From: Nostoc sp. T09
Lineage (GTDB): Bacteria; Cyanobacteriota; Cyanobacteriia; Cyanobacteriales; Nostocaceae
Assembly: GCF_002154695.1 (NCBI RefSeq)
Contig: NZ_MTAV01000002.1
Location: 248,001 to 312,000 of the forward strand
Reading direction: 5' to 3'
DNA: 64,000 bases
Position 1 is the first letter of the stretch; every line of letters begins with the position of its first letter. A program made the translations under genes and the position numbers. The notes under the pieces were generated by a model that was given only the letters and a program-made list of their open reading frames with translations, was not told where the DNA came from and searched no databases. Below, piece by piece: positions 28,388 to 37,833 of the stretch.

Positions 28388-29725
28388 ATGAACCAATCTG
28401 CGAAACGTTACTCACCGCTCCAAGTAGCCTTGATTGGTGGAGCGATCGCCACGACAGCCACTGTATCTGTATTTGGTCCCGCTTGGACTCGCTGCGTTCG
28501 TGCTGCCCTACAAGATAGCCCGAAAGCAATAGTAGACCAAGTATGGCAATTGGTGAATCGTGAATATGTTGATGGTAAATTTAATCAACAAGATTGGCAA
28601 GCTACTAGACAGAGCCTTTTAAGTAAAAACTATGCTTCTCGGGAAGACGCTTATGTCGCAATTCGCGAAGCTTTAAAAACTTTGAACGATCCATACACTA
28701 GGTTTATGGACCCCAAACAGTATGAAGCTTTAACCAGCCAAACTTCAGGAGAAGTTTCTGGGATTGGCATTCGCATGGAATTGAACGACAAAACCAAGCG
28801 GCTGACTGTTGTGGAAGCTATAGAAAATTCCCCAGCACTCAAAGCAGGTATTAAAGCAGGCGATGAGATTTTGGCTATTGATGGTAAACCCACTCAACAA
28901 ATGAAAGTGGATGATGCCTCCAAATTGATTCGCGGCAAAGCTGGTACTGCTTTGACTTTGCGGCTGGGACGGACAGGGCAGAGTGTTTTTGATCTAAAGC
29001 TAACCCGGGCTACTATTGAAGTTCCAACAGTGCGTTATACCCTCAAGCAAGAAGGTAACCGCCGCGTTGGCTATATTCGGTTACGAGAGTTTAGTTCCCA
29101 TGCTGGCGAGCAAATGCGTCGAGCTATCCGCGATTTGAACAGTAAGCAAGTTAACGCTTATGTCTTAGATTTGCGAGGCAATCCTGGCGGTTTGTTGCAA
29201 GCAAGCATTGAAATTGCGCGGATGTGGCTGGATAACGGTGGCATTGTCCGTACAGTAGATCGTCAGGGAGGAACTGAGGACACTAAAGCTAATCGCACTG
29301 CCTTGACTAATCTCCCCTTAGCAGTATTGGTAGATGGTAATTCAGCTAGTGCTAGCGAGATCTTAACAGGAGCACTCAAAGATAATAAGCGGGCAGTAGT
29401 TGTTGGTAGTCAAACTTTTGGTAAAGCCTTAGTGCAGTCAGTTCATGAACTCACAGACGGTTCTGGTTTGGCAGTCACCATTGCTCACTATTACACGCCT
29501 AAAGGAACTGATATTAACCATAAAGGAATTACACCTGATATCAAGCAAGAATTAACAGAAGCCCAAGAGCGTCAGCTAGCATCTAATCCAGATTTAGTTG
29601 GCACGAAAAACGATCCGCAATATGCGCGCGCAATTACAGCGCTCTCTAATACTAACTTCGCTCAACCCCCAGCCAGTCAACCGACTGGAGCCATGAGCGT
29701 TCGTGCTAGAGACTTAAAATTATAG
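28388..29725 (+). CDS. C-terminal processing protease (S41, Ctp family)
   Basis: A 445-residue periplasmic or lumenal protease. The N-terminus has an export signal (VALIGGAIATTATVSVFGPA). A PDZ domain (about 110-190, SGIGIRMELN, VVEAIENSPALKAGIKAGD) precedes the S41 core. The catalytic serine lies in NSASASE (318-324) and the lysine in FGKALVQ (Lys346), giving the Ser-Lys dyad. In cyanobacteria such proteases include CtpA, which matures the D1 protein of photosystem II, and the paralogues CtpB and CtpC. I cannot say which this is. Stand-alone gene on the plus strand. Confidence 0.9.
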   Translation: MNQSAKRYSPLQVALIGGAIATTATVSVFGPAWTRCVRAALQDSPKAIVDQVWQLVNREYVDGKFNQQDWQATRQSLLSKNYASREDAYVAIREALKTLNDPYTRFMDPKQYEALTSQTSGEVSGIGIRMELNDKTKRLTVVEAIENSPALKAGIKAGDEILAIDGKPTQQMKVDDASKLIRGKAGTALTLRLGRTGQSVFDLKLTRATIEVPTVRYTLKQEGNRRVGYIRLREFSSHAGEQMRRAIRDLNSKQVNAYVLDLRGNPGGLLQASIEIARMWLDNGGIVRTVDRQGGTEDTKANRTALTNLPLAVLVDGNSASASEILTGALKDNKRAVVVGSQTFGKALVQSVHELTDGSGLAVTIAHYYTPKGTDINHKGITPDIKQELTEAQERQLASNPDLVGTKNDPQYARAITALSNTNFAQPPASQPTGAMSVRARDLKL

Positions 29726-29922
29726 GGGATAGGCTCTCTGGATAATTGCTACACAAATGCGAATTAAGGAATTGAGTAATTGATTACGCTACTCAATTTC
29801 TTCCTAAGATCTATTTGCTGGTAATCTAGGTTTTGAGATTTTGGCAAACTGCCTATCTTAACTGATTTTAAGACTTTGGATTGGGAATACTAGTTAGTAA
29901 TCCCATCCCAAAATTTTAATTT

Positions 29923-30891
29923 ATGAATCATTCACCAGTTGATGCAACCACCGCCCAAAGCTTTTTGCCTAAGGTGTCGGTGGTTGTACCTATTTATAAT
30001 GGTGAGGCAGATTTACCAGATTTAATCTCTTGTTTGTTGTCTCAAACTTATCCTCAAGACCGGGTAGAGTATTTGCTGGTAGATAATAACAGCAGCGATC
30101 GCACTCTGACTTTCCTCAAAACAGCTGCGGAACTTTCCCCCCTCGCCATTCGCCCTTTGAGTGAAAATCAAATTCAAAGCTCCTATGCAGCCCGTAACAC
30201 TGGCATTCGCTCTGCCACAGGTGAAATAATCGCTTTTACTGATGCTGATTGCCGTCCGCAGCCACAGTGGCTAGAATCATTAATTCAACCTTTTATCAAC
30301 CTGGACGTAGTAATTGTTGTAGGTGAAATTACAGCGCTACCAGGTAAAAGTATTTTAGAACAACACGCCGACCGCCAAGAAACTCTATCACAAAAGCATA
30401 CTCTTTCCCATCGCTTCTGTGCTTATGGTCAAACTGCTAATTTAGCCATTCGCCGTCTCGCTTTGGAAAAAGTCGGTTTGTTTCGCCCCTATCTTACTAC
30501 TGGGGGTGATGCAGATATTTGTTGGCGAATTCTGATGGCAAAAATCGGCAAATTAGAATTTGCTTTAAATGCAGTAGTCGAACATCGCCACCGCACTACA
30601 CTTAAGGAACTTCAAAGTCAGTGGCGGCGCTATGGGCGTTCAAATCGCTACCTGCATGAACTGTACGGTGTGGAGTTAATGCCAGGGCTGACACGTAAGG
30701 AATATTATCATCGCTTAGTACGCTGGTTAGTAAAAGAAATACCAAAAAATATTTTCAAGGCGATCGCAGGTAAAGCTACCTTTGTAGACTTTTTAAGTAC
30801 TCCTATAGGCTTATTTACAGCAAAAGCCCGTTACTTAGGTCAAAGTGAAGCCAAACTACCAGAAAAAGCCCAGATCATTGATTGGTTATAG
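29923..30891 (+). CDS. Family 2 glycosyltransferase
   Basis: A 322-residue GT-A enzyme. VSVVVPIYNGEADLPDLISC is the nucleotide-sugar binding start, VDNNSSDRTLTF and AARNTGIRSATGEIIAFTDA lead to the DxD-like metal site (TDADCRPQP), and TTGGDADICWRIL contains the acceptor-side acidic residue. The C-terminal part (QWRRYGRSNRYLHELYG) is typical of cyanobacterial GT2 proteins for polysaccharides or glycolipids. No membrane segment is obvious. It lies between the protease and a response regulator without clear co-transcription. Confidence 0.88.
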   Translation: MNHSPVDATTAQSFLPKVSVVVPIYNGEADLPDLISCLLSQTYPQDRVEYLLVDNNSSDRTLTFLKTAAELSPLAIRPLSENQIQSSYAARNTGIRSATGEIIAFTDADCRPQPQWLESLIQPFINLDVVIVVGEITALPGKSILEQHADRQETLSQKHTLSHRFCAYGQTANLAIRRLALEKVGLFRPYLTTGGDADICWRILMAKIGKLEFALNAVVEHRHRTTLKELQSQWRRYGRSNRYLHELYGVELMPGLTRKEYYHRLVRWLVKEIPKNIFKAIAGKATFVDFLSTPIGLFTAKARYLGQSEAKLPEKAQIIDWL

Positions 30892-31059
30892 AAATTTTTT
30901 ATTAGTCAAGCCTGAAGAGTCAATTGTCAATAGTTATTTCTTTTTTGTCTTTCTTGTTTCCCTCCTCCCTGTAACCTTGTCCTTTTATTTACGCTCCTAG
31001 TGTCCAATGCTTGCCAACTTTCGCTAAATTGGAAAAAGGTAGACTCAAGGAAATTTTAA

Positions 31060-31755
31060 ATGTCAGCACAATTGTTATTGGTAGATGATGAACCGGGATT
31101 GCGGGAAGCCGTAAAAGACTATTTGCAAGAAAGCGGTTTCAGCGTTCAAGTCGCCAGTAACGCCCGTGAAGGCTGGGATTTGATGCAGCAGAATACGCCT
31201 GACTTAGTGATTTCTGACATCATGATGCCTCAGGTGGACGGCTATCAGTTCCTGAAACAACTACGAGAAGACCCTCGTTTCCAAGCACTTCCTGTAGTAT
31301 TTTTAACTGCTAAGGGGATGACAGGCGATCGCATCCAAGGTTATCAAGCTGGTGTTGATGCTTACTTACCCAAACCCTTCGATCCAGATGAACTAATTGC
31401 CATAGTAGAAAACTTACTTTCCCGACGCATGGCTAAACCTCAAGCTACAGGTGAAGATACTGAAACACCTGATATAGCTGAACTAGCCAATCAGATTGCC
31501 CAAATAAAGGCGTTGTTAACTCAAAGAAGCGCCATCTCTCAATCACCAGCACCTTTTAAAATTGACTTAACCCCCAGAGAACAAAGTGTTTTAAATTTGG
31601 TAGCTGAAGGGTTGATGAATAAAGAAATCGCCCGGCGCTTAGAGACCAGCGTCCGTAATGTCGAAAAGTACGTTAGCCGTTTGTTTAGCAAAACTGGTAC
31701 AAATAGCCGCACAGAGTTGGTTCGTTTTGCCTTAGAACATGGTCTTGCTAAATAG
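31060..31755 (+). CDS. NarL/LuxR-type response regulator (Rre1/Ycf29-like)
   Basis: A 231-residue regulator. The receiver domain (1-122) has the phosphorylation site Asp53 in VISDIMMPQVDGY, the acidic pair LVDDEP and the conserved lysine in YLPKPFDPDE. A linker of about 45 residues leads to a LuxR-type helix-turn-helix (about 165-228: LTPREQSVLNLVAEGLMNKE, SVRNVEKYVSRLFSKTG). The layout recalls the Rre1/Ycf29 group conserved in cyanobacteria and some plastids, which responds to stress. That assignment is a judgement from the overall pattern. No sensor kinase is adjacent. Confidence 0.88.
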   Translation: MSAQLLLVDDEPGLREAVKDYLQESGFSVQVASNAREGWDLMQQNTPDLVISDIMMPQVDGYQFLKQLREDPRFQALPVVFLTAKGMTGDRIQGYQAGVDAYLPKPFDPDELIAIVENLLSRRMAKPQATGEDTETPDIAELANQIAQIKALLTQRSAISQSPAPFKIDLTPREQSVLNLVAEGLMNKEIARRLETSVRNVEKYVSRLFSKTGTNSRTELVRFALEHGLAK

Positions 31756-31859
31756 CTGTTATCAAAATGCGTACATAAGGATAGATGGAAAAGGCAGAAA
31801 ACAAGCACAAAGACCAGAATTAAGGGGATAAGGGAGAAAAAGAGGAAAAAGGGAAATAA

Positions 31860-32215
31860 CTCATGCCCTATGACGGCAGTTGCTCCACTTGGGGACATCC
31901 CAAGACTCTTACGGGTAAGGCTCCTTCTCCCAAGGGAAGACGCTACGCGAACGTTGCTAACGCCAGTCACGTGCGGAGGAGCCACTGTGTTGGTGTTAGC
32001 GTAGCGGTAGCGACGTAGGAGCGTCGGCAGTCCGATCTTGCGGGTTTCCCGCAAGATCGGACTGCCAAAAGGGTTCCCCGACTTGTTCGCTGGAGGCGTT
32101 CCCCAAGGGTAGCAAGTGGCGTTGGAAACCCTCCCCGAAGTTGCCACAATGCGGGGAACCCCCGTAAGGCACTTCTCTTTGCAGTGCTGGACTCACTGCA
32201 CTGCCTCCCCATGCC
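31860..32215. repeat. Long palindrome-bearing dispersed repeat
   Basis: This stretch carries a perfect 19-bp hairpin (see the separate entry) within a longer repeat containing ACGCCAGTCACGTGCGG, TTGCCACAATGCGGGGAA and GTAAGGCACTTCTCTTTGCA. Diverged counterparts of these segments appear in the same order at about 33620-33880. The reading frames across it look like by-products of the repeat. Within the 970-base gap 31756-32728, the rest is AT-rich. Confidence 0.5.
32026..32066. repeat. Perfect 19-bp stem, 3-base loop hairpin
   Basis: GGCAGTCCGATCTTGCGGG, TTT, then the exact reverse complement CCCGCAAGATCGGACTGCC. It is GC-rich and would form a very stable hairpin in either strand. There is no T-run after it, so it is more likely a mobile-repeat end or structured element than a terminator. 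Confidence 0.75.
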
Positions 32216-32380
32216 AATCTACATTATCCTAAAAAAATTAATTCAACCCTGACGATTTAGCCAAAATTATCTTATACGTATGCCAGTTGTGAGGGCGGAA
32301 TGTAACTTCAAGCTCGCAAAATACTACATTCAACAATTGCGATCGCTCAACAGAGGAGTGATAATTCAGCAATTTTGGCA

Positions 32381-32542
32381 ATGTTTAGACTATATCAAGC
32401 AGATTATCGCTCGCAAGTACTTCGCCAACTTGAAGTAACACCCTGATTAAATGTATCCCCAGAACTAGAATTTTTGAAAAACTATAACCGCCCTGGTGAG
32501 GAAGGCATAACTGCATTAGTAGGCACCCAAGTATTTCCGTAG
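32381..32542 (+). pseudogene. Possible broken small coding sequence
   Basis: From the ATG the frame reads MFRLYQADYRSQVLRQLEVT, then a TGA, and continues in the same frame as PELEFLKNYNRPGEEGITAL and VGTQVFP before a TAG. The protein-like composition on both sides of one in-frame stop suggests a decayed gene. I do not recognise the family, and the fragment is short enough to be chance. Confidence 0.2.
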
Positions 32543-32728
32543 TGCAAAGGGTGAGGGCTACTGTGACGCTTTCTTCGGCTTTTTTGAGGAGAGAATCAGC
32601 TCCAAGCCTAGGTTTTAGATTACACAAGCCAACTCAATAAATGTTAGAGCAAACGACAAATTACATATAGAAAATTTACCATTTGATGCTCAATTCACAA
32701 CTTGCCACTACTTAATTAATACAGATAA

Positions 32729-33010
32729 TTATTGACTATTGTCGGCAAAGTTACGTAAGCGCATTAACTGACGTCGCATTTGCGGTGAAGCTTTGAACTC
32801 AGAAATTTCCTGAGCTTTGACCGACGCTTGCAGCGTCTCCAAAAAGTCATCAGACCCTTCGGTTAAAGCATCTAATAGTACCTGTAACAGTTGCTCGCGA
32901 TCGCCCAATAGACTCTTTTCCTCAATTAAACGGAATTTGAGATGGATTTCGCACTCATAAACACCTACTTCAATATTATTTATCTGGCGGGGTAAGGCTT
33001 TGGAGTTCAT
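32729..33010 (-). CDS. Conserved-looking hypothetical protein, 93 aa
   Basis: A small soluble acidic-to-neutral protein (MNSKALPRQINNIEVGVYEC). A beta-like N-terminal half (VGVYECEIHLKFRLIEEKSL) is followed by helices (REQLLQVLLDALTEGSDDFL, SPQMRRQLMRLRNF). Codon use and a HIP1-type site inside the frame suggest a real gene. No catalytic motif or named family is recognised. Isolated, between two repeat-rich stretches. Confidence 0.55.
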   Translation of the reverse strand: MNSKALPRQINNIEVGVYECEIHLKFRLIEEKSLLGDREQLLQVLLDALTEGSDDFLETLQASVKAQEISEFKASPQMRRQLMRLRNFADNSQ

Positions 33011-34267
33011 AGATTTGAGGATTCCTTTACTTGGTGGTCATGAAGTTTAGGAGTTAAATCTCCAGCAAAATTCTTTATATTTTCTTGTGAATCCAAAGTG
33101 TTTGAATTAAGAATTATTCTTTATTCATCACATTTGTATTCCATTTCACTCTCCTCTCGTTTTTTGCCAATTCATACTTTACACTGCTTAGGCTGTAATG
33201 TCCCTGCGCCAGAGGTGTGCAGGTAAGCCATAACTATTATTCAGTTTTTAAGATTCTATACAATAAAGTTTCTGTAAGAACTTGTTCGAGCTTTTTAAAG
33301 GTTTTTACATCAACTTTATCTTAACGTCAACAACAGTTTGGGATTTTACTGAAAATTTAGTATTTTTACGTAAGTGATCACACTAAATTTCTGCTTTTTG
33401 ATGAAAGTCTAAGGTAGTTGTACCATAACTACGTAAATCTACTAGATATACATTTTTTTCATCCTAAAATTTTAGGAGACGTTAAGCAGCAAAGTCGTTA
33501 AAGGTTGATTTTTGATCTGAATCAAAATTATAGACACTGAAATACGCTGATTACAGCCTATTACAAAGTGACAAAATTGAAGCAGTCAGAGCCAAGAGTA
33601 GTAGATAACTGATCCACTATCAAGTCGGCAGAGCCACAAAAGTGGTTCCCGAAGAAATCCTACTACCTTGGATCAGCTTCTCTGGGAAATGCTATGTGAA
33701 CGCCAGTCACCTGGTTCGAGAAAAGCTCCCGAAGTTACCACAACGCAGCGGTACTTCCTACCCTAAGATTTCTCCTTTGGAGTACAAGTGTGACGACCGA
33801 ACAGAGCGCCTTGAAAACCCGTGCTAGGCACTTCTGTTGGCAGTAGTAGGCTCACCGCCAGCCTGTGATAGCAGCAGCGGTGGCATGAGGCAGGAGACTG
33901 ATGAAATTAGCAATATCCCTTTTGCCTGCTTGCACTAAATACCCACCCTGATGCCTAATCAATCTAACGAGTGCAAACAGCTTGACAGTATTGTTTGAAT
34001 ATGGTTAAGTTACCGCTACAGTAAACTTGTAGTCCCTTCAGAAATGAAAACAACCTACCCCATCATTTTCAATAGAGGAAATTTCATCTGCGCTTCCTAG
34101 TTGAACAAACCTCCCTTGCTTTAGTTATGAGCAGTTGCTGATTGACGTACAAGCTTTTTGCGTATGCCTGCTTAATAGGTATGATTCCTTGTCATTGCGG
34201 GCATTTAAGCTCAGGCATAACGTCTACAATGATTTCAGTGTAGTCAACCCAAATCTTACACCTTTTT
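33011..34267. repeat. Gene-poor stretch with a diverged copy of the 31860 repeat
   Basis: At about 33620-33880, segments such as GTGAACGCCAGTCACCTGG, GAAGTTACCACAACGCAGCG and GTGCTAGGCACTTCTGTTGG follow the same order as in the repeat at 31860-32215, with much divergence. The rest is AT-rich and includes the presumed ndhM promoter. I find no convincing gene, tRNA or other RNA gene. Confidence 0.4.
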
Positions 34268-34627
34268 ATGGACAACCCGATGCTGCTCAAGTCTACAACT
34301 CGGCATATTCGCATTTTTGCGGCAGAAATTGACCGGGATGGTGACCTGGTTCCCAGTAATCAGGTCTTAACCTTAGATGTTGATCCAGACAATGAATTCA
34401 CCTGGAATGAAGATGCCCTGCAAAAGATCTATCACAAGTTTGATGAACTAGTAGAAGCATCTAGTGGCGCAGATTTAACAGACTACAATTTACGCCGTGT
34501 TGGTTCCGACTTAGAGCATTATTTGCGATCGCTCTTGCAAAAAGGCGAAATCAGCTACAATCTCCAAAGCCGTGTCACCAACTACAGTATGGGAGTTCCA
34601 CAAGTAGCCGTTGATAATCAACAGTAA
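34268..34627 (+). CDS. ndhM: NAD(P)H-quinone oxidoreductase subunit M
   Basis: A 119-residue subunit specific to the photosynthetic NDH-1 complex, which moves electrons from ferredoxin to plastoquinone in cyclic flow and respiration on thylakoid membranes. LKSTTRHIRIFAAEI, LTLDVDPDNEFTWNEDAL and DLTDYNLRRVGSDLEHYLRS match the strongly conserved NdhM sequence. An internal ATG four codons in (34280) is an alternative start. A perfect 10-bp inverted repeat (TTCCTAGGGG/CCCCTAGGAA) follows about 40 bp after the stop. Confidence 0.92.
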   Translation: MDNPMLLKSTTRHIRIFAAEIDRDGDLVPSNQVLTLDVDPDNEFTWNEDALQKIYHKFDELVEASSGADLTDYNLRRVGSDLEHYLRSLLQKGEISYNLQSRVTNYSMGVPQVAVDNQQ

Positions 34628-34664
34628 AGTTAAGAGCTACCTCTAAGTTTTGGTATCTCTGAGC

Positions 34665-34698
34665 TTCCTAGGGGCATTCTCCAAACTACCCCTAGGAA
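34665..34698. terminator. Hairpin downstream of ndhM
   Basis: TTCCTAGGGG and CCCCTAGGAA form a perfect 10-bp stem around a 14-base loop. There is no U-tract directly after it, so it may stabilise the 3' end rather than act as a classical terminator. Confidence 0.4.
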
Positions 34699-35556
34699 TT
34701 CTGAACAAACACAAGAAACAGGATAGGACGCAAGGAAGTGTTTATTCTGTTTGTTTTTGCGTTTTAGTGCTGAAGCATTCAAAATATTAGCAATTAATTT
34801 CTGAGCCTTGAATACACTATTATCTGTTTGGTATAGCTGGGCACAATTATTGAATTTACTCAAGTTATCTTAGTTTAAAGTAATTATAATTTTTACTAAT
34901 CTAACTTTTCTAGGGTGAATGTGGGCGCATTCAGCAAAAAATTCGATGAACGGAAGTTTTGGCAGCATTAAATCAAAGATTAATGACCTACAACAACTCA
35001 GTTTGAGTTTTGAAAAAATGTCCTAAGCCTCAACCTCCCTTATTGGCTGTTCCCCGTTCCTTGTTAACAGTTCCCTACCGCTACAAGTAAGTTCAAAAAT
35101 CGAATAGGCGTACTTTACATATTTCGCAAACTTTAAGCATTGATTAGTTGATTTATTTAGTTATCTTAATTCTTAATTAAAGTTAATTGTTACCTAGTAA
35201 CTTATAAACTATAGGAATATCAGCATAATTTACCTGTTTTTGATGAAGTAATTCAACAAAAGTAAACAGTACAGTTATGCTGGGGTTAAGCTTTGGTGAC
35301 AGGGTTAAAGTTAGCTGTGTTGACGATGGAGAGACATAGAGCAATAGAGGCTATGATGAGGCTGTAGGGTTGACTGAGGAGTAAATTATTTGGATAAGTA
35401 GATCGTAGATTCAATAAGTATTAGCACCTGCTGCTATCCACCAGCTAAAATCATTGATCCAAAGTTGGATATGTCAGGTTCAAAAACATGAGCGGTTTAG
35501 ATTGCCGCTGCCAATGCTGTTGAAGAAATTGCCAATTGCTGATCGGTGAAAAAACT
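34699..35556. other. Intergenic, no feature seen
   Basis: About 860 AT-rich bases before the phosphatase gene. Short minus-strand frames here lack protein-like composition, and no structured element stands out. Confidence 0.4.
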
Positions 35557-37833
35557 ATGGAAAATGATGCGGCAACGCTCTACTGCCCAAATGATCTTTG
35601 TCAATCTCCCAACCCCCTAAGCCACAAATTTTGCTTGCGGTGCTCTACACCCCTACCCAAGCGCTATCTTTGGGCTGAAGGAGAAGGCTTGAGTGTTGCC
35701 GCCCCTGGGGAGATATTAGCCGATCGCTATTTAGTAATCGATAGATCTATCGTTTTAGATATCAGGCCTGGTTTAGTACCCCAATCGCCTGAATTAGAGA
35801 GTTTATCGACAATTAAACCTTATTTGCGGCTCATACCTTATCGATTACACGTACCGCAGGTATATGGAGTTATACCGCCCATAGACGGGCGCTTCCACCA
35901 AGAAATATTACTCTTAGAAAAACCGCCACTGCTTAACGATGGTACAGTCCCACAAGTGCAACTTTGCCCCGATTTAATTACAGCTTGGCGTGATGCTAGC
36001 TCAATGCGCCAACTCCACTGGCTGTGGCAGTTAGCGAATCTCTGGCAACCACTGTTAAGTGAAGGTGTGGCAGTTAGCTTACTCGAATCAGATTTAATCA
36101 GGGTAGAAGGTCCGTTAGTACGTTTGTTAGAATTGCATTCTGACTCCACAGCAGCGCCCACCTTGCCCCAATTAGGTGAATTTTGGGGGCAGTTGCACAA
36201 GGATGCTAAACCAGCCATAGCTGAATTTATTCACAAAATCACTAGTTCTTTAATTCAGGCAGAAATCAATTCGTCTGAACAACTAATTGCAGTCTTAGAT
36301 CAAGGACTAGCTCAATTAGGGCGATCGCAAACGCTCACCATCAAAATTTTTACCAAAACTGACACAGGCCCCAGCCGCCAACGCAATGAAGATGCCTGTT
36401 ATCCCCCTAGTGGGACTTTAGTGAGTAAACCACCGCAAGCCACAGCCTTAGCTATTGTCTGCGACGGCATTGGTGGGCACGAAGGCGGCAATGTGGCATC
36501 AAATTTAGCGATTGAAACAATTCAACAGCAGGTACAGCAACTTACAAAAGTTCCTGCCGATCACATAGATCCTTCACTGCTACTCTCTGACTTAGAATCG
36601 GCTGTAGCAATTGTGAATGATAAAATCAGCCAGCGCAACGACAGCGAAAATCGCCAAGGGCGTCAACGCATGGGAACAACTTTGGTAATGGCGTTGCCAA
36701 TTGCCCACGAAATGTACATTACCCATGTTGGTGATAGTCGTGCCTATTGGATTACGCGTCACGGTTGTTATCAAGTTACTCTCGACGATGATGTTGCCTC
36801 CCGCGAAGTCAGGTTAGGCTATGCCGTCTATCGCGAAGCAGTACAACAGAGTGGTTCTGGCTCTCTTGTACAAGCTTTAGGGATGAGTCCTAGTACTTCG
36901 CTACATCCCACCTCCCAACGGTTTATTCTCGATGAAGATGCTGTTTTCCTACTCACATCCGATGGCTTAAGCGATTTTGACCGTGTAGAGGATTATTGGG
37001 AAACAGAAATATTGCCAATTCTGAAAGCGGAAACAGATGTTGCAAATGCTGCGGAAAAATTAGTAGAAATCGCTAATACCAAAAATGGTCATGATAATGT
37101 CACCATCGCTTTAGTACACTATCAGGTCAAATACATTGAACCAGAGTCCAGCCTCACAGCAGTCATTCCCGAAAGTCTCCCCACGCAAGCTACTGATACA
37201 TCTCCCAGAACAACACAACAGACTCTTTTAACCAACTCCAATGCTAAAACGCAAGTCATTCCAGAAAATAAGCAGCGTCCCCGCGCTCAACTACCGTTAC
37301 AGTTTATAGTCCCATTACTCATAGTGGCTGCTGCTGCTGGTATTGGCTACTGGTTTAAGGAACAGCAATCGCAAGTAGCTACAGTTCAAAATACCCCCAG
37401 TCCAACTACAACTGTGCAGCCAACTCCTGATAAATCGCCAATAAAGCGATCACTTAACAATATCGATATTGGGTGGGTGATTAAAACCACGGTTGCAATA
37501 CCCCTAGACAACAAGCTGAACAACAAGGAATCATTATCGCCTGGCACTTTTTTAGAAGTTACCAATAAACAATCGAACTCCGAATCAGATTCTGGGAGCT
37601 TTTCTGTAAATTTGAAGCTCTGCTCACAGAAAAATACACCCACTCAATCAAAGGCGAATAACGCTGATGTTTCTAAGTCTTCGCAGGAAATTATATTGTC
37701 CGACGCTCAACTTAAAAAGTATAAGGTTTTCGTCTTACCAGCAAACCAACCAAATCCATGTGTCTCAACCACGCCAGACCCAGTAACCCAAACGCCTGCG
37801 ACGAGTACACAACCTGAAGATAATCAACCCTAA
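35557..37833 (+). CDS. Membrane-anchored PP2C phosphatase with zinc ribbon and kinase-like N-terminal region
   Basis: A 758-residue protein. A four-cysteine ribbon (Cys10, 15, 26, 29: YCPNDLCQSPN, FCLRCS) is followed by a region (about 45-250) that begins like a protein kinase (GEILADRYLVIDR) but lacks visible VAIK, HRD and DFG motifs, so it is perhaps a pseudokinase. Residues about 260-525 are a PP2C Ser/Thr phosphatase with its metal-binding acids: RQRNEDACYPP, VCDGIGGHEGGNVAS, HVGDSRAYW, LLTSDGLSDFD, HDNVTIALV. One membrane helix (about 578-600, FIVPLLIVAAAAGIGYWF) precedes a C-terminal domain almost duplicated in the caspase gene downstream. The ATG is preferred over a TTG seven codons upstream. 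Likely role: dephosphorylating proteins in a kinase network. Confidence 0.88.
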   Translation: MENDAATLYCPNDLCQSPNPLSHKFCLRCSTPLPKRYLWAEGEGLSVAAPGEILADRYLVIDRSIVLDIRPGLVPQSPELESLSTIKPYLRLIPYRLHVPQVYGVIPPIDGRFHQEILLLEKPPLLNDGTVPQVQLCPDLITAWRDASSMRQLHWLWQLANLWQPLLSEGVAVSLLESDLIRVEGPLVRLLELHSDSTAAPTLPQLGEFWGQLHKDAKPAIAEFIHKITSSLIQAEINSSEQLIAVLDQGLAQLGRSQTLTIKIFTKTDTGPSRQRNEDACYPPSGTLVSKPPQATALAIVCDGIGGHEGGNVASNLAIETIQQQVQQLTKVPADHIDPSLLLSDLESAVAIVNDKISQRNDSENRQGRQRMGTTLVMALPIAHEMYITHVGDSRAYWITRHGCYQVTLDDDVASREVRLGYAVYREAVQQSGSGSLVQALGMSPSTSLHPTSQRFILDEDAVFLLTSDGLSDFDRVEDYWETEILPILKAETDVANAAEKLVEIANTKNGHDNVTIALVHYQVKYIEPESSLTAVIPESLPTQATDTSPRTTQQTLLTNSNAKTQVIPENKQRPRAQLPLQFIVPLLIVAAAAGIGYWFKEQQSQVATVQNTPSPTTTVQPTPDKSPIKRSLNNIDIGWVIKTTVAIPLDNKLNNKESLSPGTFLEVTNKQSNSESDSGSFSVNLKLCSQKNTPTQSKANNADVSKSSQEIILSDAQLKKYKVFVLPANQPNPCVSTTPDPVTQTPATSTQPEDNQP

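Noticed and set aside
31970-32217. Overlapping minus-strand frames of 70-200 codons.
   Set aside because: They come from GC-richer repeat DNA containing a perfect hairpin and lack protein-like features.
33640-33830. A 61-codon frame and a GGTTCGAG sequence suggesting a small gene or tRNA T-arm.
   Set aside because: It lies inside a degenerate dispersed repeat, and no cloverleaf can be drawn.
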